A stretch of DNA of 64,000 nucleotides. It comes from CAIVAT01 sp037137455 (GTDB lineage: Bacteria > Bacteroidota > Bacteroidia > Bacteroidales > FEN-979). Both the position numbers and the translations under genes were made by a program. The stretch is taken from assembly GCA_037137455.1 (NCBI GenBank), contig JBAXKG010000006.1, positions 34,058 to 98,057 of the forward strand. The letters run 5' to 3'. Of this stretch, positions 43,439-52,791 are shown one piece after another; position 1 is the stretch's first letter, and every line of letters starts with the position of its first letter. Under the pieces are notes generated by a model. The model worked only from the letters and a program-made list of their open reading frames with translations. It was not told where the DNA came from and did no database searches.

Positions 43439-45589
43439 ATGAGACCTGATTTTAAAAATGTCGAATTATATCGAATTCCCGCCGGAAAATCATTTCCTGA
43501 ATGGGAGAAAGATGCCGGGATTCAAAAGAATTGGAAAACACCTGAACATATAATGGTTAAACCTGTTTATGGTGAAAGCGACCTGTTTGATATGGAACAT
43601 CTCAACTATGCAGCCGGACTACCGCCATTTCTTCGCGGACCATATTCCACCATGTATGTTATGAGCCCGTGGACCATTCGCCAGTATGCTGGTTTTTCCA
43701 CTGCCGAAGAATCCAATGCATTCTATCGCCGGAATCTTAAAGCAGGGCAGAAAGGTTTGTCTGTTGCCTTTGATCTTGCAACCCACAGGGGTTATGATTC
43801 TGATCATGAACGTGTTACTGGTGATGTCGGAAAAGCTGGTGTGGCCATTGATTCCATTCTTGATATGAAGATCCTGTTCGATCAGATACCGCTTGATATC
43901 ATGTCAGTTTCAATGACTATGAACGGAGCGGTATTACCTGTTTTGGCTTTCTATATTGTTGCTGCTGAAGAGCAAGGCGTTCCGATGTCTAAGCTTACGG
44001 GAACTATTCAAAATGATATCCTGAAGGAATTCATGGTGCGGAATACCTACATATATCCACCCAACCCATCAATGAAGATTATCGCCGACATATTCGAATT
44101 TACATCGAAGAATATGCCAAAATTCAATTCGATCTCCATAAGCGGTTACCACATGCAGGAGGCAGGCGCCACGGCTGATATTGAACTGGCATATACTCTG
44201 GCTGATGGACTGGAATACCTGCGTGCCGGTATTAATGCCGGTATGGACATCGACACATTTGCACCACGTTTGTCCTTTTTCTGGGCAGCAGGGATGAATC
44301 ATTTTATGGAGATCGCAAAGATGCGCGCTGCAAGGTTGCTATGGGCCAAAATAGTTAAACAGTTTGACCCGAAAAATCCCAGGTCGATGGCCCTGCGTAC
44401 CCATACCCAAACCTCTGGCTGGAGCCTCACGGAGCAGGATCCTTTCAACAACGTGGCCCGTACATGCCTCGAAGCCCTGGCTGCAGCCCTGGGCCACACA
44501 CAATCGCTGCATACCAATGCAATGGATGAGGCAATCGCCTTACCAACTGATTTTTCGGCCCGAATCGCACGCAATACACAGATATACTTGCAGGAAGAGA
44601 CCCAGATTTGCCATTCGGTTGACCCTTGGGCAGGTTCATATTATGTAGAAATGCTGACCCATGAAATCGCTCATAAAGCATGGGCTTTGATCGAAGAGGT
44701 CGAAATTCTTGGCGGCATGGCAAAAGCAATTGAGACAGGAATTCCCAAAATGCGTATTGAAGAAGCATCTGCCCGAAAGCAAGCCAGGATCGATTCAGGA
44801 AAAGATAAGATTATTGGAGTCAACCTTAACCGACTGGATAAGGAAGATCCTATTGAAATTCTAAACGTAGATAATGCAGCAGTTCGTGAATCGCAGGTAC
44901 TCAGACTCCGACAGTTACGAACAAATCGTAATAATGCAGCAACGCAGGCCGCTCTTGAGGCGTTAACAAAATCAGCCGAATCCGGTGAAGGCAATCTTCT
45001 CGCTCTGGCGATTGATGCAGCACGTGAACGGGCATCTCTGGGTGAAATTTCATTCGCACTCGAAAAAATCTATGGGAGGTACAAAGCAGTGATACGAAGT
45101 ATTTCAGGAATATATTCATCGGAATCGAAGGATAATGAAGCTTTTTGTAAAGCACGGGAACTGGCCGACAGGTTTGCCGAAATGGAAGGCCGACGGCCAC
45201 GTATCATGATTGCAAAAATGGGTCAGGACGGCCATGACCGGGGCGCAAAAGTGGTTGCTACCGGATATGCAGACATTGGCTTTGATGTTGATATCGGGCC
45301 ATTGTTTCAGACCCCTTCAGAATCTGCAAAACAGGCTGTCGAAAATGATGTGCATATCCTTGGTATTTCGAGTCTGGCCGGTGGTCATAAAACCTTAGTG
45401 CCGCAAGTGATCGATGAATTAAAAAAACTTGGCAGGGATGACATCATGGTCATAGTAGGTGGAGTGATTCCCCCACAAGATTATGAATTTCTTTACAAAT
45501 CGGGCACCGCTGCTATTTTCGGGCCGGGTACTGTCATTTCAGAGGCAGGGATCAAGTTACTTGAGATCCTGATTGAAAGCCGGAAATAG
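43439..45589 (+). CDS. mutB: Methylmalonyl-CoA mutase large (alpha) subunit
   Basis: This is the catalytic, cobalamin-binding subunit. The 716 residues contain the substrate barrel (PPFLRGPYSTMYVMSPW, SGYHMQEAGA, RTHTQTSGWSLT) and a C-terminal B12 domain with DGHDRG (D597, H599, G602). In fermenting Bacteroidota the enzyme runs from succinate towards propionate, in others from propionate to succinate. The direction cannot be told here. The mutase chaperone MeaB and the epimerase are not in the window. An M16 peptidase gene follows by 3 bases. Confidence 0.98.
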   Translation: MRPDFKNVELYRIPAGKSFPEWEKDAGIQKNWKTPEHIMVKPVYGESDLFDMEHLNYAAGLPPFLRGPYSTMYVMSPWTIRQYAGFSTAEESNAFYRRNLKAGQKGLSVAFDLATHRGYDSDHERVTGDVGKAGVAIDSILDMKILFDQIPLDIMSVSMTMNGAVLPVLAFYIVAAEEQGVPMSKLTGTIQNDILKEFMVRNTYIYPPNPSMKIIADIFEFTSKNMPKFNSISISGYHMQEAGATADIELAYTLADGLEYLRAGINAGMDIDTFAPRLSFFWAAGMNHFMEIAKMRAARLLWAKIVKQFDPKNPRSMALRTHTQTSGWSLTEQDPFNNVARTCLEALAAALGHTQSLHTNAMDEAIALPTDFSARIARNTQIYLQEETQICHSVDPWAGSYYVEMLTHEIAHKAWALIEEVEILGGMAKAIETGIPKMRIEEASARKQARIDSGKDKIIGVNLNRLDKEDPIEILNVDNAAVRESQVLRLRQLRTNRNNAATQAALEALTKSAESGEGNLLALAIDAARERASLGEISFALEKIYGRYKAVIRSISGIYSSESKDNEAFCKARELADRFAEMEGRRPRIMIAKMGQDGHDRGAKVVATGYADIGFDVDIGPLFQTPSESAKQAVENDVHILGISSLAGGHKTLVPQVIDELKKLGRDDIMVIVGGVIPPQDYEFLYKSGTAAIFGPGTVISEAGIKLLEILIESRK

Positions 45590-45592
45590 ATC

Positions 45593-46822
45593 ATGGAGCT
45601 GCAAACGGTTACCTTGTCCAATGGAATAAGGCTGGTACATTATCCTGTTCAGAATGCTGTGGCCCATTGCGGGATATTCATCCATGCAGGCTCACGTGAT
45701 GAAACAAATACTGAGCACGGAATTGCTCATTTTATTGAGCATATCATTTTCAAAGGAACCAAAAAGAGAAATGTTTTTCAGGTGCTGAATCGCCTCGAAA
45801 ATGTTGGCGCAGACCTTAACGCGTATACAACTAAAGAGGAAACCTGCATATATGCTTCTTTTCTAGACGAGTTTTGGGATCGCACTCTTGAATTGTTCCA
45901 GGATATTTTTTTTCACTCAATTTTTCCAGAAAAAGAACTGGAACGGGAGAAGCAGGTTGTGATGGATGAGATCAGGTCATACCAGGATATGCCAGACGAG
46001 CAGATATTTGATGACTTTGAAGATCTGGTATTCGCGGGGCACCCTCTTGGAAAAAATATCCTGGGCACAGCAAAGAGTATTAAAAAATTGAAACAGGAAG
46101 ATATTCTGAACTTTATTCATCAAAATTACCGATTGAACGAAGTGGTGATCGCATCGGTGGGAAAGATTGAGTTTAAAAAACTTGTAAAATATGTAAACAA
46201 GTATTTCAGCGATCATCCGGGCCGCGGGCAAAGTCATCCAAGGATTCCATTTCAGAATTATCATCCTTTCATAATCAAGCGTAAGAAAAAAACATCCCAG
46301 TTATATTGTCTGATTGGCGCGCCTGCATATGAATTCGGTAATGAACGTCGTATTCCACTTGCGCTACTCAATAATATGCTGGGCGGCCCTGTCATGAATT
46401 CGCGGTTGTCGCTTGCACTGCGTGAACGTAATGGGTTGACCTACCATAATGAATCAAATTATTCGGCCTATTCGGATACTGGGATTATACATATCTATTT
46501 TGCAACAGATCCGGTAAATCATGAAAAGGCTCTCGCAATTGTGAGTAAGGAATTGAAACGCCTGCGTGAAGAGAAATTAAGTCGTGTTCAGTTGCAAATC
46601 ATTAAGAAACAACTAATCGGGCAGTTGGCAATTGCCCGGGAGTCGAACCTTTCAACAATGCTTGCTATCGGCAAAAGTTACCTTTTGCAAAACAGCTTTG
46701 ATAATGTTGAAACAATTATTGAACGAGTGCAGTCGACCACAGCTGAAGAATTGATTGAAATTTCCAATGAAATTTTTGAAGAAAAGCAACTTAGCATGTT
46801 AACTTTTAATTCGGGATCTTAA
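45593..46822 (+). CDS. M16 family zinc metallopeptidase
   Basis: This 409-residue insulinase-fold peptidase is without a signal peptide. The inverted zinc motif HFIEH (H46, E49, H50) is intact and is followed by the distal acidic segment (EKQVVMDEIRSYQD). The C-terminal half-domain with LRERNGLTYHNES is also present, so this is a complete M16B subunit that probably dimerises. It starts 3 bases after mutB stop and is likely translated from the same messenger. No functional link to the mutase is known. Confidence 0.92.
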   Translation: MELQTVTLSNGIRLVHYPVQNAVAHCGIFIHAGSRDETNTEHGIAHFIEHIIFKGTKKRNVFQVLNRLENVGADLNAYTTKEETCIYASFLDEFWDRTLELFQDIFFHSIFPEKELEREKQVVMDEIRSYQDMPDEQIFDDFEDLVFAGHPLGKNILGTAKSIKKLKQEDILNFIHQNYRLNEVVIASVGKIEFKKLVKYVNKYFSDHPGRGQSHPRIPFQNYHPFIIKRKKKTSQLYCLIGAPAYEFGNERRIPLALLNNMLGGPVMNSRLSLALRERNGLTYHNESNYSAYSDTGIIHIYFATDPVNHEKALAIVSKELKRLREEKLSRVQLQIIKKQLIGQLAIARESNLSTMLAIGKSYLLQNSFDNVETIIERVQSTTAEELIEISNEIFEEKQLSMLTFNSGS

Positions 46823-46849
46823 AATTCAGCCAGTTAAAAATTAGAAAAT

Positions 46850-47494
46850 ATGACATCAGAAATTATCTTGGAGTATTCAGAAGCCCACACCACACCTGAA
46901 ATACCTTTACTGGCCAGACTTAATCGCGAAACCCACTTTTCACAGGTATATCCTCAAATGTTGTCGGGGCATTTGCAAGGCACTTTGCTCAGAATGATCG
47001 TTCAAATGCTTCGGCCAGAACGGTTGCTGGAGATCGGTACTTTTACCGGATATTCGGCAATAGCGATGGGGTTGGGGATGACCTTGGGGAAGGGAGGCGT
47101 GTTGTTGCACACCATTGAGGTAAATCAGGAGTTGGAGGATGAAATTTATCATTATCTGAGGGAAGCCGGTCTCGAGAATCGGGTTGTTCTTCATATTGGG
47201 CAGGCAATTGATATTATTCCTGCACTTGACGAAGTGTGGGACCTGGTTTTTATCGATGCCGACAAAACCAATTATTTGAATTATTATAAAATGGTGTTAC
47301 CCAAAGTGCGTCAGGGTGGGTTTATTATTGCCGATAATGTGTTGTGGGATGGAAAGGTTACCGGTGATCCTTCAAAAATGGATCAGGATACCCGCGGAAT
47401 TGTTGAATTTAATGAATTTGTACACAATGACGATCGGGTAGAAAATTTGATATTGCCAGTCAGGGATGGGCTGATGATTATAAGAAAGAAATGA
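46850..47494 (+). CDS. O-methyltransferase (caffeoyl-CoA/catechol type)
   Basis: This 214-residue class I SAM-dependent methyltransferase has motif I (RLLEIGTFTGYSAIAMG), the WDLVFIDADKTNYLNYY motif for metal binding, and GGFIIADNVLWDGKV. Relatives methylate catechol-like or caffeoyl-CoA substrates using a divalent metal. The substrate here is unknown. It is the last gene of the mutA-to-methyltransferase run and is convergent with purE. Confidence 0.92.
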   Translation: MTSEIILEYSEAHTTPEIPLLARLNRETHFSQVYPQMLSGHLQGTLLRMIVQMLRPERLLEIGTFTGYSAIAMGLGMTLGKGGVLLHTIEVNQELEDEIYHYLREAGLENRVVLHIGQAIDIIPALDEVWDLVFIDADKTNYLNYYKMVLPKVRQGGFIIADNVLWDGKVTGDPSKMDQDTRGIVEFNEFVHNDDRVENLILPVRDGLMIIRKK

Positions 47495-47514
47495 TCAAAT
47501 TCCTATTTCCCTAT

Positions 47515-48021
47515 TTATCCCACCCGATATTCGAACTTCACGCCCTCCAGTTCCTTATTTGCCTTGATAATCTTCTTTTTCAGCTCTTCCTTGAAATGAA
47601 CCATTTTTTTGTGAAGTTCAGGATCGCCAATGGCAAGGATTTCGGCAGCAAGAATGGCCGCATTTTGGGCGCCATTAATTGTGACCGTGGCAACCGGGAT
47701 TCCCGGAGGCATTTGAACAATGGCCAACAGTGCATCAAGTCCGTCAAGTGATGCTTTAATAGGAACCCCAATAACCGGCAGTGTAGTCATAGAGGCAATT
47801 ACCCCTGGAAGATGTGCGGCCATCCCCGCGGCGGCAATGATTACCCTGACACCACGATGATAAGCGTTTTTAGCGAACTGTTCAACCTTTTCAGGTGTTC
47901 GGTGGGCCGAAAGTGCATTGATCTCAAAAGGGATTTGCATATCATTCAAAAATATTGCTGCTGCTTCCATTACCGGCAGGTCGGATGTGCTGCCCATGAT
48001 AATGCTTACTTTGGGGTCCAT
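47515..48021 (-). CDS. purE: N5-carboxyaminoimidazole ribonucleotide mutase
   Basis: This is a class I PurE of 168 residues, which converts N5-CAIR to CAIR in purine synthesis. IIMGSTSDLPVM at 8-19 and the SAHRTPEKV segment are diagnostic, with AAAGMAAHLPGVIAS and PVIGVPI following. purK is not adjacent. The gene diverges from hpt with interlocked promoter boxes. Confidence 0.96.
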   Translation of the reverse strand: MDPKVSIIMGSTSDLPVMEAAAIFLNDMQIPFEINALSAHRTPEKVEQFAKNAYHRGVRVIIAAAGMAAHLPGVIASMTTLPVIGVPIKASLDGLDALLAIVQMPPGIPVATVTINGAQNAAILAAEILAIGDPELHKKMVHFKEELKKKIIKANKELEGVKFEYRVG

Positions 48022-48047
48022 GTGATGGTTGATTTATGTTTCTAAGA

Positions 48048-48055
48048 CAAAATTA
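48048..48055 (-). promoter_or_regulatory. -7 promoter box for purE
   Basis: TAATTTTG on the minus strand matches TAnnTTTG, 26 bases before the purE ATG. Its upstream region overlaps the hpt promoter box. Confidence 0.5.
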
Positions 48056-48068
48056 GCGATATTTTGAC

Positions 48069-48076
48069 TACTTTTG
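48069..48076 (+). promoter_or_regulatory. -7 promoter box for hpt
   Basis: TACTTTTG matches TAnnTTTG. Transcription would start near 48083, which excludes the upstream TTG at 48074 as the hpt start. Confidence 0.5.
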
Positions 48077-48100
48077 CATCAAAGAATCAAAATATTGACT

Positions 48101-48637
48101 ATGACAAAAGTACAGGTTAGGGAATTGATTTTTGAGAAGTTCATTAACAGGGAAGAAATTGATGCAGCTGTGCAAAAGGTCGCAGATGGAATTAACCGCG
48201 ATTATGTCGGGAAGAACCCCCTTCTACTGGCCATCCTCAACGGAGCATTTATCTTTGCCTCCGATTTATTACGCAAAATAACCATTCCATGCGAAATTTC
48301 ATTTGTAAAGTTTGCCTCTTATTCCGGCACGCTCACAACATCGAAAGTGAAAGAACTGATTGGCGTGAATGAAGAGCTTGAAGGCAGGCATGTAATTGTT
48401 GTTGAGGACATTGTGGATACCGGAATTACAATGCACAAGTTACTCGAAGATATTCACGAGAAAAATCCATTGGATATTAAGGTAGCCTGTTTCTGTTTCA
48501 AACCTGAGGCATTTCAAAAAGATTTTAAAATTGATTACCTTGGAATGGTGATTCCCAATGATTTTATAGTTGGCTATGGTCTTGATTATGATGGTCAAGG
48601 GCGAAATTTTCCGGAAATATATAAGATTGTAAAATAA
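48101..48637 (+). CDS. hpt: Hypoxanthine phosphoribosyltransferase
   Basis: This purine-salvage enzyme joins hypoxanthine (and often guanine) to PRPP. The ATG at 48101 gives 178 residues. An upstream in-frame TTG lies inside the promoter box and is rejected. The PRPP loop VVVEDIVDTGITMHKLL and the base-binding GYGLDYDGQGRNFPEI segment are present. It pairs with ade (adenine to hypoxanthine) in the salvage route. adk follows 56 bases downstream. Confidence 0.96.
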   Translation: MTKVQVRELIFEKFINREEIDAAVQKVADGINRDYVGKNPLLLAILNGAFIFASDLLRKITIPCEISFVKFASYSGTLTTSKVKELIGVNEELEGRHVIVVEDIVDTGITMHKLLEDIHEKNPLDIKVACFCFKPEAFQKDFKIDYLGMVIPNDFIVGYGLDYDGQGRNFPEIYKIVK

Positions 48638-48692
48638 TGGATTGATATGTTGATGATTTCCTTCGTCAACTTGTCATCAAAAAATTGCACTT

Positions 48693-49265
48693 ATGTTTAA
48701 TCTGATCCTTTTTGGTCCGCCAGGCGCTGGTAAAGGAACACAGGCCACTAAAATTGCTGAAAAATTTGGCTGGAAACATGTGTCAACGGGTGATATCCTC
48801 CGTGCGGAGGTGAGCATGGGAACTACCCTTGGTTTAAAAGTAAAGACCGTAATGGAAGCTGGTCATCTTGTTTCGGATGAATTACTGATTGAGATCATGG
48901 AGTCGGTGTTCGTTAAAAACAGTGGGGTCAAAGGATTCGTATTCGATGGTTTTCCACGAACATTAAATCAGGCGCAGGAGCTCGATCATATGCTCATAAA
49001 ACTTAGTCAAAAGGTTTCACTCGTGCTTGCTCTTGAAGTGAACGAAAAGGAACTTGTCGACCGGCTTCTCAAACGTGCTCAGCAACAGGGTCGTATGGAT
49101 GACACAGAAGATGTGATCAAAAACCGCCTTGTTCAGTATTATCATCACACTAAACCATTGATTGATTATTACCAGGAGAAAAATTTATATCAGGAGGTTT
49201 ATGGAGTGGGGTCAGTCGAAAATATTTTTGACCAGCTTTATGCTGTAATTAAGGCAAAAGGCTAA
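48693..49265 (+). CDS. adk: Adenylate kinase
   Basis: This enzyme balances AMP, ADP and ATP. The 190-residue short form has P-loop GPPGAGKGT (8-16), the FDGFPRTLNQA segment, and a short lid (RLLKRAQQQGRMDDTEDVI) in place of the long zinc-binding lid. This is the usual Bacteroidota type. It is followed 54 bases later by obg. Confidence 0.97.
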   Translation: MFNLILFGPPGAGKGTQATKIAEKFGWKHVSTGDILRAEVSMGTTLGLKVKTVMEAGHLVSDELLIEIMESVFVKNSGVKGFVFDGFPRTLNQAQELDHMLIKLSQKVSLVLALEVNEKELVDRLLKRAQQQGRMDDTEDVIKNRLVQYYHHTKPLIDYYQEKNLYQEVYGVGSVENIFDQLYAVIKAKG

Positions 49266-49318
49266 AATTCAAGGTTCAAAGCTTCGTATTTCACCATGTC
49301 AATATTTTGTTATTTATT

Positions 49319-50314
49319 ATGTCTGACTCCAATTTCGTTGATTATGTAAAAATTCACTGCGCTTCCGGAAATGGAGGAGGGGGATCGAGGCATTTTATGC
49401 GTACCCGTACCAATGCGAGGGGAGGCCCCGATGGCGGAGACGGAGGTCGTGGTGGCCACATCATTCTCAAAGGGAATAGTCAGTTTTGGACATTACTTCA
49501 TCTCAAATTCACGAAGCATCTCAAAGCAGAGCATGGTGGAGCTGGCTCCAAACAGCTAATGCATGGGGCCAACGGCAAAGATGTATTTATTGATGTTCCG
49601 CTTGGAACGGTTGCCCGTGACTCCGAAACCGGAGAATTTATATGTGAGATTACTGAGGATGGCCAAACCCATATCCTCGTGCCAGGTGGACGTGGTGGAT
49701 TGGGTAATGATCATTTTAAGACTCCAACAAGGCAGGCGCCTAAGTTTGCACAGCCGGGTGAACCAGGGCTGGAAGCCTGGAAAATCCTGGAATTAAAATT
49801 GTTAGCTGATGTTGGATTGGTTGGTTTTCCTAATGCCGGTAAATCGACCCTGCTGTCGGTGATTTCGGCAGCAAAACCGCAAATTGCCGATTATCCTTTT
49901 ACCACACTGGTTCCCAATCTTGGTATTGTTCGGTATCATGACAATAAATCGTTTGTAATGGCCGATATCCCTGGGATTATTGAAGGGGCCCATGAAGGTA
50001 AAGGGCTGGGATTGCGCTTTTTACGACATATTGAACGTAATTCTACCCTATTATTCATGGTCCCGGCCGATTCGAGAGATATCCGTAAAGAATATAATAT
50101 TCTTCTGAATGAGCTGGAACAATATAATCCGGAGTTGCTTGATAAACAACGTGTACTGGCCATTACCAAATCTGATCTGGCCGATGAGGAGATCATCCGG
50201 GAGTTAAAAAAGGATTTACCAGAGATACCTTCGGTTTTTATCTCTTCGCATAAAAAAACCGGACTGGAAAAACTGAAAAAAATGCTGTGGGAGGAGTTAA
50301 ATCGTAATGATTGA
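49319..50314 (+). CDS. obg: GTPase Obg/CgtA
   Basis: This ribosome-associated GTPase works in late 50S assembly and stress signalling. The ATG at 49319 gives 331 residues. An in-frame TTG 12 bases earlier is less likely. The glycine-rich Obg fold (about 1-157) is followed by the G domain with GFPNAGKST, DIPGIIEGA and TKSDL. The optional C-terminal OCT domain is absent, as in most Bacteroidota. Its end overlaps the PAP2 gene by 8 bases. Confidence 0.97.
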   Translation: MSDSNFVDYVKIHCASGNGGGGSRHFMRTRTNARGGPDGGDGGRGGHIILKGNSQFWTLLHLKFTKHLKAEHGGAGSKQLMHGANGKDVFIDVPLGTVARDSETGEFICEITEDGQTHILVPGGRGGLGNDHFKTPTRQAPKFAQPGEPGLEAWKILELKLLADVGLVGFPNAGKSTLLSVISAAKPQIADYPFTTLVPNLGIVRYHDNKSFVMADIPGIIEGAHEGKGLGLRFLRHIERNSTLLFMVPADSRDIRKEYNILLNELEQYNPELLDKQRVLAITKSDLADEEIIRELKKDLPEIPSVFISSHKKTGLEKLKKMLWEELNRND

Positions 50315-50879
50315 CATTTTAAAATCGATCGACCAAGGGCTGTTTTTTTTCCTTAATGGCCTGCATTGTTCTTTTTTTGATCCGATAATGTTTTGGGGAA
50401 CCAAATCAATTATTTGGTTGCCGCTATCCATTTTTGTTCTATACCTTGTTGTTAAAAAGTTCAAGTGGCAAGCCATGTGGATCATCCTTTTCGCTGCCAT
50501 TATGATACTGTTGAGCGATCAGTTGTCGAATATCTTCAAGGATTGGGTAGCTCGCCCGCGCCCCACTCATGATCCCGGGCTAACCGGCATTCATACTGTA
50601 AATGGTTATGTTGGTGGGAAGTATGGGTTTTATTCGGCTCATGCTTCTACAAACCTGGCCCTTGCTATCTATCTGATTCTCGTTTTGTCGGACAGGTACA
50701 AATATTTTACTCCGCTTATTTTGTTATGGGCCTTTTTCATGGCATATACCCGAATTTACCTGGGAGTTCATTATCCGGGTGATATTCTTGCAGGCTGGTT
50801 GGCTGGCAGCCTTATCGGATTTTGTTCCGGCTTGGTTTGCCTTCGGTTTTTACGGCAAAATCCAGATCAATATCCGTAG
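50307..50879 (+). CDS. PAP2 family membrane phosphatase
   Basis: This 190-residue integral membrane protein has five or six helices and the three phosphatase motifs: KDWVARPRP, YSAHAS (PSGH-type) and RIYLGVHYPGD. Members dephosphorylate lipid phosphates such as undecaprenyl pyrophosphate or phosphatidylglycerol phosphate. The substrate is not resolvable. It overlaps obg by 8 bases and the convergent FMN-binding gene by 13. Confidence 0.94.
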   Translation: MIDILKSIDQGLFFFLNGLHCSFFDPIMFWGTKSIIWLPLSIFVLYLVVKKFKWQAMWIILFAAIMILLSDQLSNIFKDWVARPRPTHDPGLTGIHTVNGYVGGKYGFYSAHASTNLALAIYLILVLSDRYKYFTPLILLWAFFMAYTRIYLGVHYPGDILAGWLAGSLIGFCSGLVCLRFLRQNPDQYP

Positions 50880-51328
50880 GCTCTTCCTTCGAATTTCACA
50901 ACTTTAACTTTCCAAACGTTTACTTCCTTGATTGAAGGAGGGTTGAATTTGAAATCTCCTTTTGTATAATGTGCCATTACAATATGAAAAGAAGATATTT
51001 TTTCTTCAGGATCTTTAATGAATTCAACATTACCGTAGCAAAGCACACTCCGGTATTTCATGCTCCAGGAACATGCGACCTGTTCATTCTGGTAACGTAA
51101 AACATGATCGGTGGTGAAATTAATGCATACTTCAGGATGTTTGTTCAGAATATCGATCTTTTTGCCATGTTGTGCACCATGCAGGTAAATTACATCATCC
51201 TTAAAACCGAAATTCATCGGGATTACATAAGGCTTGCCATCAAGATCTGTCATGGCCAGATGGCACCACATGCACCGTTGAATTATATCAACAAATGCAT
51301 TATGTTCAGTAATTGGGAGGGCTTTCAT
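50867..51328 (-). CDS. Pyridoxamine 5'-phosphate oxidase-like FMN-binding protein
   Basis: This 153-residue split-barrel flavoprotein has an MTDLDGKPYVIPMNFGFKDD start typical of the Pyridox_ox_2/NimA-like group, together with IYLHGAQHGKKIDILN and a Trp-containing C-terminus (VNVWKVKVVKFEGRA). It probably binds FMN or F420-like cofactors or heme. The substrate is unknown. The reading frame is complete and it has its own promoter box. Confidence 0.88.
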   Translation of the reverse strand: MKALPITEHNAFVDIIQRCMWCHLAMTDLDGKPYVIPMNFGFKDDVIYLHGAQHGKKIDILNKHPEVCINFTTDHVLRYQNEQVACSWSMKYRSVLCYGNVEFIKDPEEKISSFHIVMAHYTKGDFKFNPPSIKEVNVWKVKVVKFEGRAYGY

Positions 51329-51377
51329 CTTTTTTAATCAGAATTTCCAATATAGAAAAAATCAATGTAGAATAGTA

Positions 51378-51385
51378 CAAATATA
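51378..51385 (-). promoter_or_regulatory. -7 promoter box for the FMN-binding protein gene
   Basis: TATATTTG on the minus strand matches TAnnTTTG and lies 49 bases before the ATG. Confidence 0.45.
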
Positions 51386-51423
51386 AATAAATTGAGTTTC
51401 GTTGCATAAGAGACAAAGGCAGC

Positions 51424-52791
51424 TCACGTGAAAAGCTTCTTGTAGATCTCTTCAATTTTTGCCACAGTGATAATCTGAATGGAATACCGCTTGAAATCCA
51501 GTCCCTTTGTATTATACCTTGATATAAAAACACGTTCGAAACCCAGTTTATCGGCTTCGGAAATACGCTGTTCCACCCGGTTTATAGGACGGATTTCGCC
51601 ACTCAGCCCGACTTCCGCGGCAAAACAGGTTTTTGAATCGACAGGGGTGTCCTGGTTTGAAGAAAGAACAGCCACCACTACAGCCAGGTCTATAGCCGGG
51701 TCTTCAACTTTTATACCCCCGGCAATGTTGAGGAATACATCCTTATGGCCCAGCCTGAAGCCGCTTCGTTTCTCCAGAACAGCCAGTAACATGTTGAGCC
51801 GCCTCGCATCAAAACCGGTGGTTGATCTTTGCGGGGTACCATACACTGCTGAGCTTACCAGTGCCTGAGTTTCAATGAGCATGGGGCGCTGACCTTCCAT
51901 CATCGCGGCAATTGCAATACCGCTCACCGCTTCATCTCGCTGGCTGAGCAAAATCTCCGAAGGATTGGAGACTTCGCGCAGGCCGGCATCGTTCATTTCA
52001 TAAATTCCCAGTTCAGAAGTCGACCCAAACCGGTTTTTAAGGGATCGGAGGATACGGTAACCATAATTCCGGTCTCCTTCGAACTGAAGTACGGTATCGA
52101 CCATATGCTCAAGGATCTTGGGCCCTGCCAGGCTTCCATCTTTTGTGATGTGTCCGATAAGAAATATAGGAGTGTTGGTAAGCTTTGAATACTTCTGCAT
52201 CTCAGCCGCGCACTCTTTGATCTGGGATACGCTGCCTGCTGATGACTCAATCAGATCGGTTTGAAGTGTTTGAATCGAATCTGCAATAATGATTCCGGGT
52301 CTTAGTGATTCAAGATGCTTTAAGATGGCCTGGGTGTTGGTTTCAGTGAGGATAAAACAGTTCTCGTTCCTGATTCCGAGTCGCTCAGCCCGCATCCGGA
52401 TCTGCTGGTCGCTCTCCTCACCTGTGATATAAAGGATTTTTTGATCGGTACATTTGAGGGCGACCTGCAACATCAGGGTCGATTTACCAATGCCCGGTTC
52501 TCCTCCGATCAAAGTAAGTGAACCTGGAACAAGCCCTCCGCCCAATACCCTGTTCAGTTCCTGGTCATAAGTGTTAAGTCGTGCTTCATGGCTGAATGTG
52601 ACATCTGAAATTTTAACCGGAACAACTGACCGATAATTGCCAATAGCTGACTTCACAGAACCTTTTTCCTCGCGTTGAATAACCTCCTCAACAAAAGTGT
52701 TCCACTCCCCACAGGCGTTGCATTTTCCCATCCATTTGGGGGCCTGGGCGCCACAGTTTTGACAAAAAAATGCAGTTTTTATTTTTGACAT
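51424..52791 (-). CDS. radA: DNA repair protein RadA
   Basis: This 455-residue RecA-like helicase aids branch migration in recombination. The N-terminal zinc ribbon uses C10/C13 and C24/C27-type cysteines (CQNCGAQ, KCNACGEW). Walker A GGEPGIGKST follows, then the RadA-specific LKNRFGSTSE motif and a C-terminal Lon-like domain (about 285-455). It is 71 bases downstream of rfaE2 and last in the minus-strand run. Confidence 0.97.
   Translation of the reverse strand: MSKIKTAFFCQNCGAQAPKWMGKCNACGEWNTFVEEVIQREEKGSVKSAIGNYRSVVPVKISDVTFSHEARLNTYDQELNRVLGGGLVPGSLTLIGGEPGIGKSTLMLQVALKCTDQKILYITGEESDQQIRMRAERLGIRNENCFILTETNTQAILKHLESLRPGIIIADSIQTLQTDLIESSAGSVSQIKECAAEMQKYSKLTNTPIFLIGHITKDGSLAGPKILEHMVDTVLQFEGDRNYGYRILRSLKNRFGSTSELGIYEMNDAGLREVSNPSEILLSQRDEAVSGIAIAAMMEGQRPMLIETQALVSSAVYGTPQRSTTGFDARRLNMLLAVLEKRSGFRLGHKDVFLNIAGGIKVEDPAIDLAVVVAVLSSNQDTPVDSKTCFAAEVGLSGEIRPINRVEQRISEADKLGFERVFISRYNTKGLDFKRYSIQIITVAKIEEIYKKLFT

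Noticed and set aside
48652..48685. TTGATGA / TCATCAA inverted repeat after hpt as terminator
   Set aside because: The stem is A/T-rich with a long loop. The following run is A, not T, on the coding strand, and adk continues in the same direction.
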